In this document: piece by piece, positions 25,354 to 34,467 of the stretch
Position numbering within the stretch: position 1 is the first letter of the stretch
Layout: each line of letters opens with the position of its first letter
Assembly: GCA_965277435.1 (NCBI GenBank)
Contig: OZ255821.1
Span: 62,001-126,000 of the forward strand
Source: Bog-105 sp965277435
Lineage (GTDB): Bacteria; Acidobacteriota; Terriglobia; Bryobacterales; Bryobacteraceae
DNA length: 64,000 nt
Direction of reading: 5' to 3'
Notes under the pieces: generated by a model
Told to the model about the DNA's origin: nothing
The model's input: the letters and a program-made list of their open reading frames with translations, nothing else
Databases searched by the model: none
Translations under genes and position numbers: made by a program

Positions 25354-27796
25354 TCGCTCCTCCTCTGGACATCTGAACGCAGACAGACGTTCCTCGATCT
25401 GAAGATTCAATCGCGATCGTCGCCCCAATTCGCAATGCGCGCTCATGGATTCCAGTCAACCCGAAACCCTCCGTCGCTCGACCTTGATCAAAACCATGAC
25501 CATCATCTACAACGCACAATTCGGTGAGCGAATCGACCCTGCTCAGCCGAATAGTAATCTGAGATGCTGAGGCATGTTTCAGTGCGTTGGTCACGCATTC
25601 CTGCGCGATGCGAAGTAACTCCGCCTCATGATGCCCCTCAAGCACAATATCCACTGAATGGACAACGCGCACCGGAATGCCCGACCGTTTTTGGGCAGAT
25701 TCCGCCATGAGGATCAGTGCTTCACGCAGGGATCGTCCGTCCAGTTCAACCGGGCGCAACGAAGCAAGAGAACGGCGCGCTTCGAGCAACCCAAATTGTG
25801 CGAGTTCAAGAGCGTTCCCGGCGTGAAAGGACTCGGCTTGCTCGTCGTTCATTGCGGTCGCGCTTTGCATCGCTCGCAATTGAACAAGTATCCCGGAAAA
25901 ATGCTGCGCCATGGTGTCGTGAATTTCTCGTGCGAGTCGGGATCTTTCCTCGATCGCGGCACCGCGCCGAGCTTGTTCTGACAGCCCATGCAGATGGGTA
26001 CTCAGCGCGAGATGATTAGCAAGCGCGCGCACTATTTCCTTGCGAGCGTTGCTCCAATTTGTCTCTTCGCAAAAAGCCATGGCGAGCATGCCGATCGGCT
26101 TATCTCCCAACGACACGGGGAAGCAAAGCACTTGCTTGCGGCCCGCTCGCCGGTGCCAATCGGCTGTTTCAGGCCACAACATTTCAGGTTGGCGCTCTAC
26201 AGAAAGAATGTTGAAGCCGTCGGTTAGTGAAGGTCTAAATAGCCCGGAGACTAGGTCCGCCCGGAAAGGACCCTGCAAGAGGAGCGGTTCATATTCTTCA
26301 GGCGAATCTTGCAAACGGCCGTCCCTGCATCGCATTGATACGTTCAGCGCTTCAGAGATTGGATCGTAGTCGAGCCAGTAACAGACATCTGCGGATGCTG
26401 CCTGCGCAATGTCTACCAGAAGTACTTGGGGCGCTGCCGAAGTGTCGGGTTGTGACGACATTTTGCGAAAGCTTTCAGTAATCGTCGCATTCACGTTCAT
26501 CAACTCGGAGGCCCGCTCCTGGGCCGCGATTTCTTTCTCGCGCGAGATAGCTGCCGACTTCGCCTGTTCGGTGAGACTTGTGAGTTGCATGGCCAAGCCA
26601 ATTTGCTTCACGAGTGCTTCCGCAAGCTCAATGTCCTCTGGAGACCAATCCGCATCTTCGGTTCCGTAGACATTCACTGAACCCAAAACACGTTCGCCAG
26701 CAACCAAGGGAACCACCAGAAGAGAGCGCACATGCAGGGAGTCGTAGTAGCCGCGCAATTCCGCCAAACTGACATCAGTCGGAACATCCCGGATGACTAT
26801 TGGCTTGCCCGAAAGGAGTGCCAGTCCGCGAGGGTGTGTTGGATCGAAAATCGTCTGCAGTTCCAAGGCGAACTCTGCTCCGCGCCGGCAACTCCCGTTC
26901 GAACACGCCGTATGCAAAGATAACTGAGACTGTTCGTCGAAGATCCACAAACAGGAACCTGGCGCGTGCAATTGGTATGTGATGATGTTCAACGCCAGCC
27001 CGACAAATTCATCGATATCGGTTTCCTGGGCTGCGATTCGAATACTCTGGCTCAATGCTTCGGCCTGTCCACGCGCTACAGCCTCGGCTCGTTTGCGTTC
27101 GGACACTTCGCGCTTTAAGGCCTCATTAGCCAGGGAGAGCCCAGCCGCTCGCTGCTGAGCGGCCCGCTCACGTTCGTGGCCAATCGTTTCACGGGCCTCC
27201 TGCTCTACTCGCTGACGCTCGATCGCAGAACCGAGCATTGCCGCGGCTACTTGCAGTGCGCGAATCTCTTCCTCACTCCATGAGCGAACCCGATGGCAGC
27301 CATCGAATCCGATTGCGCCACAAAGTTCTCCTCGCACAATAATGGGCAAAATAAGGTCGCTTAGAGTATCGACGCTTTCGTGGAAGGCAGCGTTATCGCC
27401 TGAACGGGTGAAGGGATCCCCCTGATAGGACTCGTGCCGGAGGAGAACGGCGAATACTTCAGGCATTTCGCTCTCGGATATTGTTAACCCTTCTGGGTAT
27501 CCGGCGATGCCTGGTTTGAGCCAGAAAGCGTTGAGACTCGCAACTGCTGGTGATCCCTCAATCAGGATCATATATACGCGATCCACATTCGCCGCTTCAC
27601 CAAGGACGCCGAGAGCGTTATCTATTTCTCGGAAATGCCGCAAGGTCAGTAGCATTTCCGAGAACCGGCCCACAGAGTGCAGCAGCCCGATCACTTCAGC
27701 CAAACGAGCGTTTGCGCCAACCAACTCTTCCGCCCGTGCCTGCGCAGCCTGTTCGCGCGCGCGAACGATTGCGACTCGCTCGATTTGCGTAGTCAT
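25340..27796 (-). CDS. Cytosolic GAF-domain sensor histidine kinase
   Basis: ATG 27796 gives 818 residues with no membrane segment. Three GAF-like domains occupy about residues 50-195, 250-400 and 430-600, linked by coiled coils. The HisKA_3 dimerisation helix REIHDTMAQHFSGILVQLRA holds the phosphorylated His, and the ATPase domain has NALKHA and VVDDGHGFDQ motifs. It is a NarX-type kinase sensing an intracellular small molecule or redox ligand. The second GAF domain has a cysteine-containing CSNGSCRRG segment. It pairs with the response regulator that it overlaps. Confidence 0.9.
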   Translation of the reverse strand: MTTQIERVAIVRAREQAAQARAEELVGANARLAEVIGLLHSVGRFSEMLLTLRHFREIDNALGVLGEAANVDRVYMILIEGSPAVASLNAFWLKPGIAGYPEGLTISESEMPEVFAVLLRHESYQGDPFTRSGDNAAFHESVDTLSDLILPIIVRGELCGAIGFDGCHRVRSWSEEEIRALQVAAAMLGSAIERQRVEQEARETIGHERERAAQQRAAGLSLANEALKREVSERKRAEAVARGQAEALSQSIRIAAQETDIDEFVGLALNIITYQLHAPGSCLWIFDEQSQLSLHTACSNGSCRRGAEFALELQTIFDPTHPRGLALLSGKPIVIRDVPTDVSLAELRGYYDSLHVRSLLVVPLVAGERVLGSVNVYGTEDADWSPEDIELAEALVKQIGLAMQLTSLTEQAKSAAISREKEIAAQERASELMNVNATITESFRKMSSQPDTSAAPQVLLVDIAQAASADVCYWLDYDPISEALNVSMRCRDGRLQDSPEEYEPLLLQGPFRADLVSGLFRPSLTDGFNILSVERQPEMLWPETADWHRRAGRKQVLCFPVSLGDKPIGMLAMAFCEETNWSNARKEIVRALANHLALSTHLHGLSEQARRGAAIEERSRLAREIHDTMAQHFSGILVQLRAMQSATAMNDEQAESFHAGNALELAQFGLLEARRSLASLRPVELDGRSLREALILMAESAQKRSGIPVRVVHSVDIVLEGHHEAELLRIAQECVTNALKHASASQITIRLSRVDSLTELCVVDDGHGFDQGRATEGFGLTGIHERALRIGATIAIESSDRGTSVCVQMSRGGAIGRY

Positions 27797-28036
27797 TACA
27801 TCCAACCGAAGAGCAAGTGCAGCGCAGGTCGTCGAGTTATTTCGAAGTCGATTGACATCGCTGGATCATGCATATACGGTGACCTCTATTCGTCGCAGAC
27901 AGCAAGCGGAGTAGCATTCCGCAGGTTGCTCTGCGATCCAGTTTCCTCCAAGTATGGCTCAAGTTATCGGCTTTCGGTTGTCAAAGCTCGCCCCGGACTA
28001 TCGCTGACGACCTCTCCTATGAGTCGCCGCCCCACG

Positions 28037-29242
28037 TCACGCACACTCTAACGCCCGATCGAGGTCAGACAGCAAGTCCTGAGTATCTTCGATCCCTGCG
28101 GCAAGCCGGATCAACCCTGGGCTTACACCCTGTTTTTGAACGACCTCGTCGGCCAGCCGACCCGACCACATCGCTGCCGGTTGAATCACCAGGGAGTCGA
28201 CACCACCGAGACTTCCGGCATTGATAAATAATTTCGACGCTTCGATAAAGCGCCGCCCAGCATTGAGGCCGCCAGCGATTTCAAAGCTCAGCAGGCCGCC
28301 GAATCCTGACATCTGCGTTGCAGCCATTCGGTGCTGGGGATGTGATTCGAGGCCCGGATAGTAAACCGCCTTTACTTTTGAATGAGTTTCAAGGAATCGA
28401 GCAATGGAAAGGCCGTTCGCGTTATGCTGCTTCACGCGCAGAGCGAGTGTTCTCAGTCCCCGCAAGACCAACCATGCATTCATTGGGGCAAGCAGGCCAC
28501 CCAGTGTCATGCTCATGTCCCAAATGCGATCAAGTAGCGCCCTTGAGCACACTGCCACCCCCCCAAGAAGATCATGATGACCGCCGAGATACTTGGTTGC
28601 ACTGTGAATAACGACATCGATTCCAAAATCGCCGGGACGCTGATTGATTGGGGACGCAAACGTGTTATCGCAGACCGTTACTATCCCGCGGTTGATCGCT
28701 AGTGCGCTTGCTGATGCCAGATCCGTGATTTTCATTGTGGGATTTACTGGAGTTTCAAGGATCACCAGCTTCGTGTTTGGCCGAATGGCTGCCTCGATTT
28801 GCTCGACCCGCTCCGGCGCAATGAGCGTCACTTGGATGCCAAAACGCCCCAAAACCTCGTTTGCCAAAATGGTCGTGCCTATATAGTGGCTGCTCTGCGC
28901 AATCACGTGGTCTCCTGACCTCACGAGGCCAAGAACCGTCGTCGTCATCGCCGCCATGCCGGACGCAAACATCATGCCCGCCTCTTTGCCTTCCAGGTCA
29001 GCGATGATAAGGGCTGCCCGGGACGATGTTGGGTTTCCATGGCGAGCGTAAAAGTGATCGTTAAGCGGCTCCTTCGCCTTCCGGACGAAGTCCTCTGACT
29101 CGTCAGCAAAGTATGTTGCGGATTGCATGATCGCTGGTGCCACACCTGTGCCTGGTTCGAGCGCACGATCGAAATGAAGCGCCCTCGTGGCCGGCGAAAA
29201 TTTCTGGAAAGCTTGGTCGTCTACTGGATTGCGTTTCGCCAT
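28037..29242 (-). CDS. PLP-dependent cystathionine/methionine gamma-lyase-type enzyme
   Basis: The 401-residue protein belongs to the Cys/Met metabolism PLP family. Visible are YARHGNPTSSRAALIIADLE, the phosphate-site MFASGMAAMTTT, the PLP-stacking region VCDNTFASPI and the Schiff-base lysine in HSATKYLGGHHD (about residue 213). It could act in gamma-elimination or gamma-replacement on cystathionine, methionine or O-acylhomoserine. The enzyme at 50216 is a second, distant member. It is near the XRE-cupin regulator on the same strand, 14 bases downstream, suggesting a small operon. Confidence 0.88.
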   Translation of the reverse strand: MAKRNPVDDQAFQKFSPATRALHFDRALEPGTGVAPAIMQSATYFADESEDFVRKAKEPLNDHFYARHGNPTSSRAALIIADLEGKEAGMMFASGMAAMTTTVLGLVRSGDHVIAQSSHYIGTTILANEVLGRFGIQVTLIAPERVEQIEAAIRPNTKLVILETPVNPTMKITDLASASALAINRGIVTVCDNTFASPINQRPGDFGIDVVIHSATKYLGGHHDLLGGVAVCSRALLDRIWDMSMTLGGLLAPMNAWLVLRGLRTLALRVKQHNANGLSIARFLETHSKVKAVYYPGLESHPQHRMAATQMSGFGGLLSFEIAGGLNAGRRFIEASKLFINAGSLGGVDSLVIQPAAMWSGRLADEVVQKQGVSPGLIRLAAGIEDTQDLLSDLDRALECA

Positions 29243-29256
29243 TGTGTTTCGAAGCT

Positions 29257-29934
29257 CTATCTATTCACAGCATCGTTTTCTGACGCGGCATGTTTATAGT
29301 CATCCTGAAGATCCAACGCTCTTGACCTCCGAAGTGGCCGCCGAGGCTTTGCTGAATCGAGGTCTGGGATTTCAACAACAATCATCCGAAATTGGGTTGG
29401 TCGCCGCCCGCAACAAAAGTAGGCATGAGGCGCATCTGTTTCGAGGAAAAGTCCCTGACCGGCCTGGGTCTTGAACTCTCGGCCGGAAAGGACGGCACCG
29501 ACGCGTCCTTTCAACGGATATAGGATTTCCTTCGTTCCAAGGGAGTGGGAATCGGCCTCATAACGCTCGCCGGGGAACATTTCCCATACCCAGAGCTCAA
29601 ACATCACCGGTCCTTGTGTTCCGAACACCAGGCGTGCAGATCCGCCTTTAGGTCCGCGCCAAAGCACTTTGCCGGTATCTAGTCCGAACTCTTGTGCTCC
29701 TCCAAGAGCGGACATTTTTAGTAAATCCGACACTGAAACGCCAAGTGCCGAAGCCGTTTGGCAGAGAAGGCCTATGCTCGGATTGCCGGTCCCTTTTTCG
29801 AGCGCGGCAAGGCTGCCCTTGCTTACTCCGGCTCGGGCTGCAAGCCGATCAAGAGAAAGACGCCGAGTTTTTCTTAGGGCAGTTACGCGTTGTGCGATGA
29901 CCGTGACGGTCGGGCTGGATAACGAGCGATTCAT
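29257..29934 (-). CDS. XRE-family regulator with cupin sensor domain
   Basis: I choose ATG 29934 over the TTG 21 bases upstream. Residues about 10-65 hold a helix-turn-helix (RVTALRKTRRLSLDRLAARA, SKGSLAALEKGTGNPS). Residues 85-190 form a cupin-type effector domain with WEMFPGERYEADSHSLGTKE and DAPHAYFCC. Proteins of this layout sense amino acids or polyamines and repress nearby genes. It is divergent from the B3/B4 gene, with 39 bases between starts, and precedes the PLP lyase gene on its own strand. It may regulate both. Confidence 0.85.
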   Translation of the reverse strand: MNRSLSSPTVTVIAQRVTALRKTRRLSLDRLAARAGVSKGSLAALEKGTGNPSIGLLCQTASALGVSVSDLLKMSALGGAQEFGLDTGKVLWRGPKGGSARLVFGTQGPVMFELWVWEMFPGERYEADSHSLGTKEILYPLKGRVGAVLSGREFKTQAGQGLFLETDAPHAYFCCGRRPTQFRMIVVEIPDLDSAKPRRPLRRSRALDLQDDYKHAASENDAVNR

Positions 29935-29973
29935 TAAAACGACCGTTCTGTTCAATATGATATTCTATCGAGC

Positions 29974-30648
29974 ATGTCGACGCGAGGCGCAGTCATCCCT
30001 ATCGTCACGGACGAGATCTGGCATAGATACCCGGAATATCGGGCAGTCAGTATCACAGTCCGAGGATTTCGTGCCGTCTTTGATCGCGCCGCGGGCTCCC
30101 CTCCGGTGCCGCCGAGTTGGTTGGAGCGCCATATCGAGGCTTGGCGCGAAGCCTTTCGCTCGTTTGGCGCAAATCCCCAAAAGACCCCGTGTTCCGTAGA
30201 GGCTCTTTGGAAGCGGCAGCAAAAGCGTGGGGGTTTGCCAACGATCAGTCCGACTGTCGATCTCTACAATCAACTAAGCATTCGATTCGGTGCTCCCTTT
30301 GGCGGTGAAGATTTAGATTGTTATGCCGGGGTGCCACATCTTGGATTTGCAGTTGGCACAGAAGAATTTGACACGAGCCGTGATGGCTTGTCATCCACTG
30401 AGCGTCCCGACCGTGGTGAGGTGATCTGGCGGGACCAAAAGGGAGTGACGTGCCGACGGTGGAATTGGCGCCAGTGTAGGCGAACGGCTCTCTCTGAGGC
30501 GAGCGAGAACCTCTGGTTCATCATCGACCGCTTAGCTCCGATGCCCGTAGAAGAGCTGGAGGATGCCGCCACAGCCTTAGTGATTGGATTGCAGCAGTTG
30601 TGCCCTACTGTGGAAACATGGACTTCCTTGATTGAGCCAAGATTGTAA
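29974..30648 (+). CDS. B3/B4 tRNA-binding-domain protein
   Basis: The 224-residue protein corresponds to the free-standing B3/B4 domain also found in the phenylalanyl-tRNA synthetase beta subunit. Landmarks are SVEALWKRQQKRGGLPTISP and VDLYNQLSIRFGAPFGGEDLD, followed by a strand GEVIWRDQKGVTCRRWNWRQ. Such proteins may edit or bind aminoacylated tRNAs or an amino acid-like ligand. The gene is divergent from an XRE-cupin repressor and both promoters must share the short intergenic space. Confidence 0.82.
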   Translation: MSTRGAVIPIVTDEIWHRYPEYRAVSITVRGFRAVFDRAAGSPPVPPSWLERHIEAWREAFRSFGANPQKTPCSVEALWKRQQKRGGLPTISPTVDLYNQLSIRFGAPFGGEDLDCYAGVPHLGFAVGTEEFDTSRDGLSSTERPDRGEVIWRDQKGVTCRRWNWRQCRRTALSEASENLWFIIDRLAPMPVEELEDAATALVIGLQQLCPTVETWTSLIEPRL

Positions 30649-30889
30649 ATGCGCGCTTCGCTTTGCGTTTTATCCAGTTAGCCTACAATCGCCTCATCAG
30701 ACTCGACGGGAAGTTACGGGGCTCCGCAACAATAAACGCCATTTGAAAAGCGGTTCTATCTTCTGGCCGTTGAGACTTTGCTACCGAATACCACCGCCTG
30801 CCGAACGGCCCTGTTAAGAGGCTATAGAGTATCTACGGATCGCAACGCACTTACTGCCTTACTGCGTGGAACTCCGGCGATGCTCAGGT

Positions 30890-31875
30890 GATAATACGAC
30901 AGCAAGGGAGCCGCAGCGTTTGTCAGCCATCTGTTCGTCGGGGCACCGACCGCCGGCTGGGATGTGGAAAAGCGCGGGCTCTGGGGTGCCCCCACGATCT
31001 GTACCTGGCCAGCACCGAGCGCCATGGCTCGATTGATCGCGCTGTGCGCCTGCTGGGAATCGGCCAGGAACCAAGTCATTGATTGCCTGCGGACTCACAG
31101 GGGCGTATGGCGCGAGAGGTCCTAGAAGCTGCGCTTGTTGCACAGGCTGCACCGACGATCGTACTTTTGCAGGCGGGTGATCTCAATATCGGCACATTCG
31201 ACAATTTTGAGCAACTGGTTCCGCTCGCCAAGAAACATGGAGCCTGGGTGCATGTAGACGGCGCTTTTGGACCATGGGCAAACACTACCTCAAAATTTCG
31301 GCATTTGCTCCGCGTCATCAATGGCGCGGACTCGTGGGCTACGGACGGACATAAGTGGTTAAATGTCCCCTATGACTGTGGCTAGGCTTTCGTAGCGGAT
31401 ACCGAAGCACATTGCGGCGCGCTCTCGCATAGAGCTTCCCACATCACTCACGGCGAGGACGCACGCGATCAGATCGACTGGAATCCGGAATGGAGCCGAA
31501 GTGGGAGAGGTTTCCCCACTTACGCCGCTCTCCGACAACTCGGAGCGTAAGGCGTCGCCGATCTCATCGAACGTTCCTGTTCGCATGCATTCGCGCTCGT
31601 TCATGGTATGGGTTCATTGCCGGATGTGGAGGTGTTTTGGAAACCGACGTTAAACCCAGGGCTCATCCGCTTCCTGGACACTTCGAAGGGCGCAACCGAA
31701 GCAGATCACAACCGACGAATTGATGAAGTGATTGCCCCTCTGCTGGCCACAGGAGAAGCATTTTGGGGGGACCACTTGGCGAGGCAGACGCGCTATGAGG
31801 GTTAGCGTCTGCAATTGGCAAGCGTCACAGAAGGATGTATCGCGCGCCATCGCTGCTCTAGAGACTTTTCTCAGC
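30890..31875 (+). pseudogene. Decayed PLP-dependent group II decarboxylase
   Basis: Family sequence can be followed in pieces across several frames. These are AGWDVEKRGLWGAPTIC, SIDRAVRLLGIG, a long block from VLLQAG through VHVDGAFGPWA and the PLP-lysine region SWATDGHKWLNVPYD, then a TAG at 31383-31385, PEWSRSGRGFPTYAALRQLG, another stop, RFLDTSKGATEAD, and finally RAMRVSVCNWQASQKDV. Two in-frame stops and at least two frame changes show that it cannot make a full enzyme. The family acts on aromatic or acidic amino acids. It was once complete in at least its C-terminal two thirds. The 31876-32115 stretch beyond it holds no gene that I can support. Confidence 0.85.
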
Positions 31876-32115
31876 TACATCCGATGTGACGTTGAGTCAC
31901 ACCATCTAATGAGTGCGGAAAAAGCATGTGTTTTGAGAAATCGTCAGTTTTCAACGCGTCGCGGGTGCAAGTCGCACCTGCGACCTATTCGAGATCCGAA
32001 TCAGACATACGGGCGACGACATTAGACTTAATTTCCGAATAAGCGCCACACGGAAAAGCATTGGACCCACCGTGATGCGGACCCTACGATGAAGACACGC
32101 ACTTGACACGTCCGC

Positions 32116-32337
32116 TTGGCCGGGCTGTCTGCTCTTGGAGAACTCGTGTCATCGCAGCAGATTGACCGCACTCTTCGCGTTTGGCAATCCCGATCCAAAC
32201 GCGAACTGGCGGCCGCAGATGCTCGCGAAATCACAACGAATATCACACGTTTCTTTGAGATGTTAAGAGAGTGGGATTCGAAAGAGCCGATGTTGAGGAA
32301 ACGACCTTCCGATCGGCCGTCGGGCGGTTCGAAGTGA
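32116..32337 (+). CDS. Small hypothetical protein before the recombinase
   Basis: A TTG-started frame of 73 codons ends 37 bases before the recombinase ATG. The product is charged and helical (REITTNITRFFEMLREWDSK) with a basic tail. It could be an excisionase or accessory factor by position, but nothing in the sequence shows that. No clear ribosome-binding site was seen. Confidence 0.35.
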   Translation: MAGLSALGELVSSQQIDRTLRVWQSRSKRELAAADAREITTNITRFFEMLREWDSKEPMLRKRPSDRPSGGSK

Positions 32338-32374
32338 CTTGAGTTTTCCTCGTCTCAGGGCGGAGAATAGCGGT

Positions 32375-33994
32375 ATGCCCGGCCAAAGCAGCGACTCATC
32401 TGTTCAAGCCGTCGTCTACACCCGTGTCTCCTCGAAGGAGCAGGAGAAAGAAGGCTTCTCAATACCCGCGCAACAAAAGTTGCTTCAGAGCTACGCGGAG
32501 GATCAGGGATTCAACGTAGTTCGGGAGTTCGTAGATGTTGAGACCGCGAAGCGAGCCGGACGCAGCGGATTCGACGAGATGACGGCTTTCTTTCGTCGCA
32601 ACCATGCGAAGTGCCGAACGCTTCTGGTGGAAAAGACCGACAGGCTTTATCGAAACCTGAAAGACTACGTCACTCTCGACGAACTCGATCTCGACATCCA
32701 CTTGGTAAAAGAGAACCAGATCTTCTCACGCGAGTCCCGATCATCAGAGAAATTCATGCACGGGATAAAAGTTCTGATGGCCAAAAACTACATCGACAAC
32801 TTATCGGAAGAAGCGCGCAAAGGGATGCTGGAGAAGGCGGAGCAAGGAACTTGGCCTTCCTACGCGCCACTTGGCTACAAGAATGTGGACGGAGACAACG
32901 GAAAGAAGATTGTCGTTCCCGATCCACAATTTGCTCCGATTGTGAAGCGTCTCTATGTCCTGTGTTCCGAGGGGACCTATTCAGTAAAGGAACTCGCCAC
33001 CACGCTCGGCAGCGAAGGCCTGCATTACCGATCGGGCAATAAGATGGCGACTGCCACCGTTCATAAGATCCTCCGCAACAGAGTTTATTCGGGGCAATTT
33101 GATTGGGCAGGTCGTGTTTTCAAGGGAACATACGAGCCACTCGTCAGCCTCGATCTTTGGAACAGGGTGCAGGCTGTCCTTGATCAGCGACTCGCGAAGC
33201 GCTCGAAAAAGACCGACCACGACTTTCTGTTCACCGGACTCGTCACCTGCGGTCATTGCGGGTGCGCTCTCGTCGGCGAGATCAAGAAGGGCAAGTACAT
33301 CTACTACCATTGCACCGGATTCAAAGGAAAATGCGCTGAACCTTACGTTCGAGAAGAGGTGTTGGTGTCTGATTTTTCGCATTTGCTTCGCAAGCTGGCC
33401 CTGGACCAAGCGATCGCCGACTGGGTATGCACCGCGCTGAAGGAAAGTCACGCCGATGAGCGAAAGCTTCACGATGAAGCAATCGCACGTTTGAAGAGTG
33501 AGCATCAAAGGCTCAGCAATAGGCTGGAGACGCTCTACGAAGACAAGCTTGACGGAAGAATCGATATTCCGTTTTACGACCGCAAGTCCAAGGACTGGCG
33601 AGCGGAACAATCAAAACTGCTTCAGCTCATTGGCGATCACGAGAAGGCCGAGCAATCGTACATGGACGAGGGCGTCCGCATCGTGGAGCTTGCGCAAAAA
33701 GCCGGTGACCTCTTTGACAAGCAAGTGCCCTCTGAAAAACGTCGACTCTTGAATTGCGTGATGTCTGGAGCTACGTGGAAGGAGGGTGTCTTGGAGATTC
33801 AGTTCCGTCAACCTTTCGACATGCTGATTGACGCTGTCGCGATAGTCGAAGCAAAACAGGCTGCCCGACAGAAGTCTACAACCGGAAATCCGTCACTTTC
33901 GAACTCTGCAAGTGACACAAACGAAAGCCCGAATGGCGTGTTGGCAGGACGTTTTGAAGACTGGCTCCCCGACATGGATTCGAACCACGATTAA
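32375..33994 (+). CDS. Large serine recombinase of the element
   Basis: ATG 32375 (GGCGGAG upstream) gives 539 residues. The catalytic domain begins AVVYTRVSSKEQEKEGFSIP, with the nucleophilic serine following R-V. The recombinase domain and a zinc ribbon follow (CGHCGCALVGE then YYHCTGFKGKC, about residues 290-320). A coiled-coil segment (RLKSEHQRLSNRLETLYEDK) is typical of large serine integrases. The reading frame runs 33 bases into a tRNA-Gln gene on the other strand, so the last residues (WLPDMDSNHD) are templated by tRNA sequence. It is most likely the integrase that inserted the element at this tRNA. Confidence 0.92.
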   Translation: MPGQSSDSSVQAVVYTRVSSKEQEKEGFSIPAQQKLLQSYAEDQGFNVVREFVDVETAKRAGRSGFDEMTAFFRRNHAKCRTLLVEKTDRLYRNLKDYVTLDELDLDIHLVKENQIFSRESRSSEKFMHGIKVLMAKNYIDNLSEEARKGMLEKAEQGTWPSYAPLGYKNVDGDNGKKIVVPDPQFAPIVKRLYVLCSEGTYSVKELATTLGSEGLHYRSGNKMATATVHKILRNRVYSGQFDWAGRVFKGTYEPLVSLDLWNRVQAVLDQRLAKRSKKTDHDFLFTGLVTCGHCGCALVGEIKKGKYIYYHCTGFKGKCAEPYVREEVLVSDFSHLLRKLALDQAIADWVCTALKESHADERKLHDEAIARLKSEHQRLSNRLETLYEDKLDGRIDIPFYDRKSKDWRAEQSKLLQLIGDHEKAEQSYMDEGVRIVELAQKAGDLFDKQVPSEKRRLLNCVMSGATWKEGVLEIQFRQPFDMLIDAVAIVEAKQAARQKSTTGNPSLSNSASDTNESPNGVLAGRFEDWLPDMDSNHD

Positions 33995-34035
33995 CGGCTC
34001 CAAAGGCCGCTGTCCTACCATTAGACGATCGGGGA
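33962..34035 (-). tRNA. tRNA-Gln (anticodon TTG)
   Basis: Read on the minus strand, the gene has an acceptor stem TCCCCGA/TCGGGGA, a D arm GTCTAATGGTAGGAC, an anticodon stem GCGGC/GCCGT around the loop CTTTGGA (anticodon TTG), a T arm with TTCGAAT, discriminator G and an encoded CCA. It is 74 bases including CCA. Its 3' half overlaps the recombinase 3' end, and it lies 23 bases downstream of the pseudopilin gene on the same strand. The 3' part is the presumed attachment core. Confidence 0.93.
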
Positions 34036-34058
34036 GTGAGGCAGACGACGAGGTTATT

Positions 34059-34460
34059 TTACCAGTCGGCGTAGGCGGTGCCTTCGAGGCTATTTTTGTC
34101 GGAGCCGCTGCGCACGTCGAAGATGCCGGGGGGATTGGTGCCACCGGCTACCGGCGCGTCCTCCATGATAGTCTTCCAGGTCTCGTCGGAGTTGGTCATC
34201 GGGTCCTGCGGAATCTGGCGTAAATAGCCGTCAGTGACCAGATCCTGCAGGGCCTCCGGGGCTTTCTGCTTATCGATGGTGTACTCGTCGATCATCGTCC
34301 GCAGCGTAAACAGGTTGTTGCGCAGCACCGATTCCTTGGCGCGCAGAATCGACTTCTGGTAGATCGGCAGCGCGATGGCCAGCAGCACGGAGATGATCGC
34401 CATCACGACCATCAGCTCGATTAGCGTAAAGCCGCGCTGGAGTTTTTTTAATCTGGTCAT
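34059..34460 (-). CDS. Type II secretion/type IV pilus pseudopilin (GspG-like)
   Basis: Start 34460 is chosen so that the prepilin leader is short: MTRLKKLQRG followed by FTLIELMVVMAIISVLLAIA, with the required Gly/Phe cleavage site and Glu at +5. The 133-residue product continues with RNNLFTLRTMIDEYTIDKQK and QDLVTDGYLRQIPQDPMTN, the GspG/major pseudopilin pattern, and ends in a Ca-site-like tail. It is the last gene of a three-gene operon with a second pseudopilin and a secretin. Confidence 0.9.
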   Translation of the reverse strand: MTRLKKLQRGFTLIELMVVMAIISVLLAIALPIYQKSILRAKESVLRNNLFTLRTMIDEYTIDKQKAPEALQDLVTDGYLRQIPQDPMTNSDETWKTIMEDAPVAGGTNPPGIFDVRSGSDKNSLEGTAYADW

Positions 34461-34467
34461 GGCTGCG

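Larger units (their letters stand above)
1..33985. mobile_element. Right portion of an integrated conjugative element ending in tRNA-Gln
   Basis: The stretch begins with conjugation genes (VirB8/TrbF-like end, relaxation protein, VirD4-type and VirB11-type ATPases, RepB-type primase), continues through accessory cargo, and ends with a large serine recombinase whose last codons lie in a tRNA-Gln gene. To the right the content changes at once to housekeeping-type genes. I infer an integrated conjugative element. The remaining secretion genes (VirB4, VirB6, VirB9, VirB10 types) and the left attachment site should lie upstream of base 1. The exact right boundary within the tRNA 3' half is not resolved. 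Confidence 0.75.

Noticed and set aside
33962..33994. Recombinase end as a false gene extension
   Set aside because: The frame to the tRNA is uninterrupted from the coiled-coil region, and overlap with the tRNA target is expected for an integrase, so I kept it.
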